From the NCBI RefSeq assembly GCF_021310995.1, contig NZ_CP054151.1, positions 1,433,001-1,497,000 on the forward strand: DNA of 64,000 bases, written 5' to 3'. Positions 63,154-64,000 of the stretch are shown piece after piece. This DNA is from Agrobacterium vaccinii (GTDB lineage: Bacteria; Pseudomonadota; Alphaproteobacteria; Rhizobiales; Rhizobiaceae). Below the pieces are notes generated by a model that saw only the letters and a list, made by a program, of their open reading frames with translations, ran no database searches and was not told where the DNA came from. Numbering within the stretch: the stretch's first letter is position 1; every line of letters begins with the position of its first letter. Made by a program: the position numbers and the translations under genes.

Positions 63154-64000
63154 CTATGATAGCAGCCCCGGAGCCTCCGCGCCTGTTCTTTCGACATACT
63201 CCGTATAGCCGCCACCATATTGGTGGATGCCGTCAGGTGTCAGTTCCAGCACGCGGTTGGACAATGCGCCGAGGAAGTGACGATCATGCGAAACGAACAG
63301 CATGGTGCCTTCATATTCACCCAGCGCCTTGATCAGCATTTCCTTGGTGTCGAGATCAAGGTGGTTGGTCGGTTCGTCCAGAACGAGGAAGTTTGGCGGG
63401 TCGAACAGCATGGCGGCCATGACCAGACGCGCCTTTTCACCACCCGAGAGAACGCGGCACTTCTTTTCGACATCGTCACCCGAAAAGCCGAAGCAGCCGG
63501 ATAGCGCGCGGAGCGGCGCCTGTCCTGCCTTGGGAAAGCGCTGCTCCAGCCATTGCAGCACGGTGCTGTCACCGTCCAGCAAGTCCATGGAATGCTGCGC
63601 GAAATAGCCGAGCTTGACGCTGGCCCCCACCGTGACGGTGCCGTTATCAGGCTTTGCCGTGCCTGCGATGAGTTTGAGCAGCGTGGATTTACCGGCGCCG
63701 TTCACACCCATGATGCACCAGCGCTCCTTGCGGCGGATCATGAAATCGAGGCCTTCATAGATGCGACGCGAACCGTAAGTCTTGTGAACCTGTTTCAGCG
63801 AAACGACATCTTCGCCGGAGCGTGGCGCAGGCAGAAAGTCGAATGCAACGCTCTGCCTGCGCTTTGGCGGCTCGACGCGGTCGATCTTTTCCAGTTTCTT
63901 GACGCGGCTCTGGACCTGGGATGCATGGGACGCGCGCGCCTTGAACCGCTCGATGAACTTGATTTCCTTGGCCAGCATCGCCTGCTGACGTTCGAACTGC
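63154..64000 (-). CDS. ABC-F family ATPase, C-terminal part (5' end outside window)
   Basis: The frame continues past base 64000, so only about 282 C-terminal residues are seen. It contains the linker helices (QVQSRVKKLEKIDRVEPPKR) and the second ABC domain with Walker A GVNGAGKS, signature LSGGEKARLVMAA, LVLDEPTNHLDLDTKEML and the switch LFVSHDRHFLGAL. ABC-F proteins act on the ribosome (EttA, Uup, YheS-type) and not in transport. The exact subfamily cannot be fixed without the N-terminal domain. Confidence 0.88.
   Translation of the reverse strand, partial: QFERQQAMLAKEIKFIERFKARASHASQVQSRVKKLEKIDRVEPPKRRQSVAFDFLPAPRSGEDVVSLKQVHKTYGSRRIYEGLDFMIRRKERWCIMGVNGAGKSTLLKLIAGTAKPDNGTVTVGASVKLGYFAQHSMDLLDGDSTVLQWLEQRFPKAGQAPLRALSGCFGFSGDDVEKKCRVLSGGEKARLVMAAMLFDPPNFLVLDEPTNHLDLDTKEMLIKALGEYEGTMLFVSHDRHFLGALSNRVLELTPDGIHQYGGGYTEYVERTGAEAPGLLS

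Overview
The window looks like chromosomal DNA of a plant-associated alphaproteobacterium of the Rhizobiaceae, most like Agrobacterium/Rhizobium. The evidence is the gene order pcaDCHGB beside pcaQ and pobRA, an exoY-exoF-exoQ polysaccharide cluster, an imuA-imuB-dnaE2 cassette under an alphaproteobacterial-type SOS box (GAAC-N7-GAAC), GC-rich codon use and many ATGA-coupled genes. No rRNA, tRNA, insertion sequence, CRISPR array or phage gene was seen. The assignment rests on gene content only.

Bases 1-15.2 kb hold a hydroxycinnamate (ferulate/p-coumarate) catabolic cluster. Two operons diverge from a 143-bp control region: leftward an enoyl-CoA hydratase, a MarR regulator and an amidohydrolase; rightward a feruloyl-CoA synthase, an SDR dehydrogenase, an acyl-CoA dehydrogenase and a complete branched-chain-type ABC importer whose second permease is fused to its ATPase. 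Next come metF, a GntR/FCD regulator and a LigM-type tetrahydrofolate-dependent vanillate O-demethylase. Bases 19.5-29.9 kb hold pcaF-pcaJ-pcaI, pcaR, pobR, pobA, pcaQ and pcaDCHGB. Together they spell a nearly complete route: hydroxycinnamate to its CoA ester, beta-oxidative side-chain removal to vanillate or 4-hydroxybenzoate, conversion of these to protocatechuate (LigM or PobA), then ring cleavage to acetyl-CoA and succinyl-CoA.

Between the two catabolic blocks (15.4-19.5 kb) a membrane GGDEF-EAL protein is followed by two paralogous periplasmic solute-binding proteins with no transporter, which suggests a ligand-gated c-di-GMP module. From 30 to 41 kb lie a small hypothetical protein, a PfpI/DJ-1 family protein, a long AT-rich non-coding stretch with terminator-like hairpins, exoYFQ and the imuA-imuB-dnaE2 mutagenesis cassette. 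From 40.8 to 48.4 kb lie a galactofuranose-type (YtfQRT-YjfF-like) sugar ABC operon ending in an FCD regulator and a divergent sugar-acid dehydratase of the IlvD/Edd family. Then come a PPP-type phosphatase, an Ada-zinc-domain-like protein coupled to AlkB, and an unknown 163-aa protein.

The least familiar part is 51.3-59.6 kb. It contains a type I secretion ABC protein with a proline/glycine-rich N-terminal extension, its membrane fusion partner, a 672-aa protein built of two alternating degenerate repeat types, and a 326-aa Asp/Asn/Ser/Thr-rich low-complexity protein whose C-terminus matches one of those repeats. An 852-bp non-coding stretch follows, then a LuxR-type regulator with a degenerate receiver. 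This looks like a regulated surface- or matrix-protein secretion system. The window ends with a membrane-free MCP-like protein, a DUF2171-like protein, a thiolase-superfamily enzyme and a truncated ABC-F ATPase.
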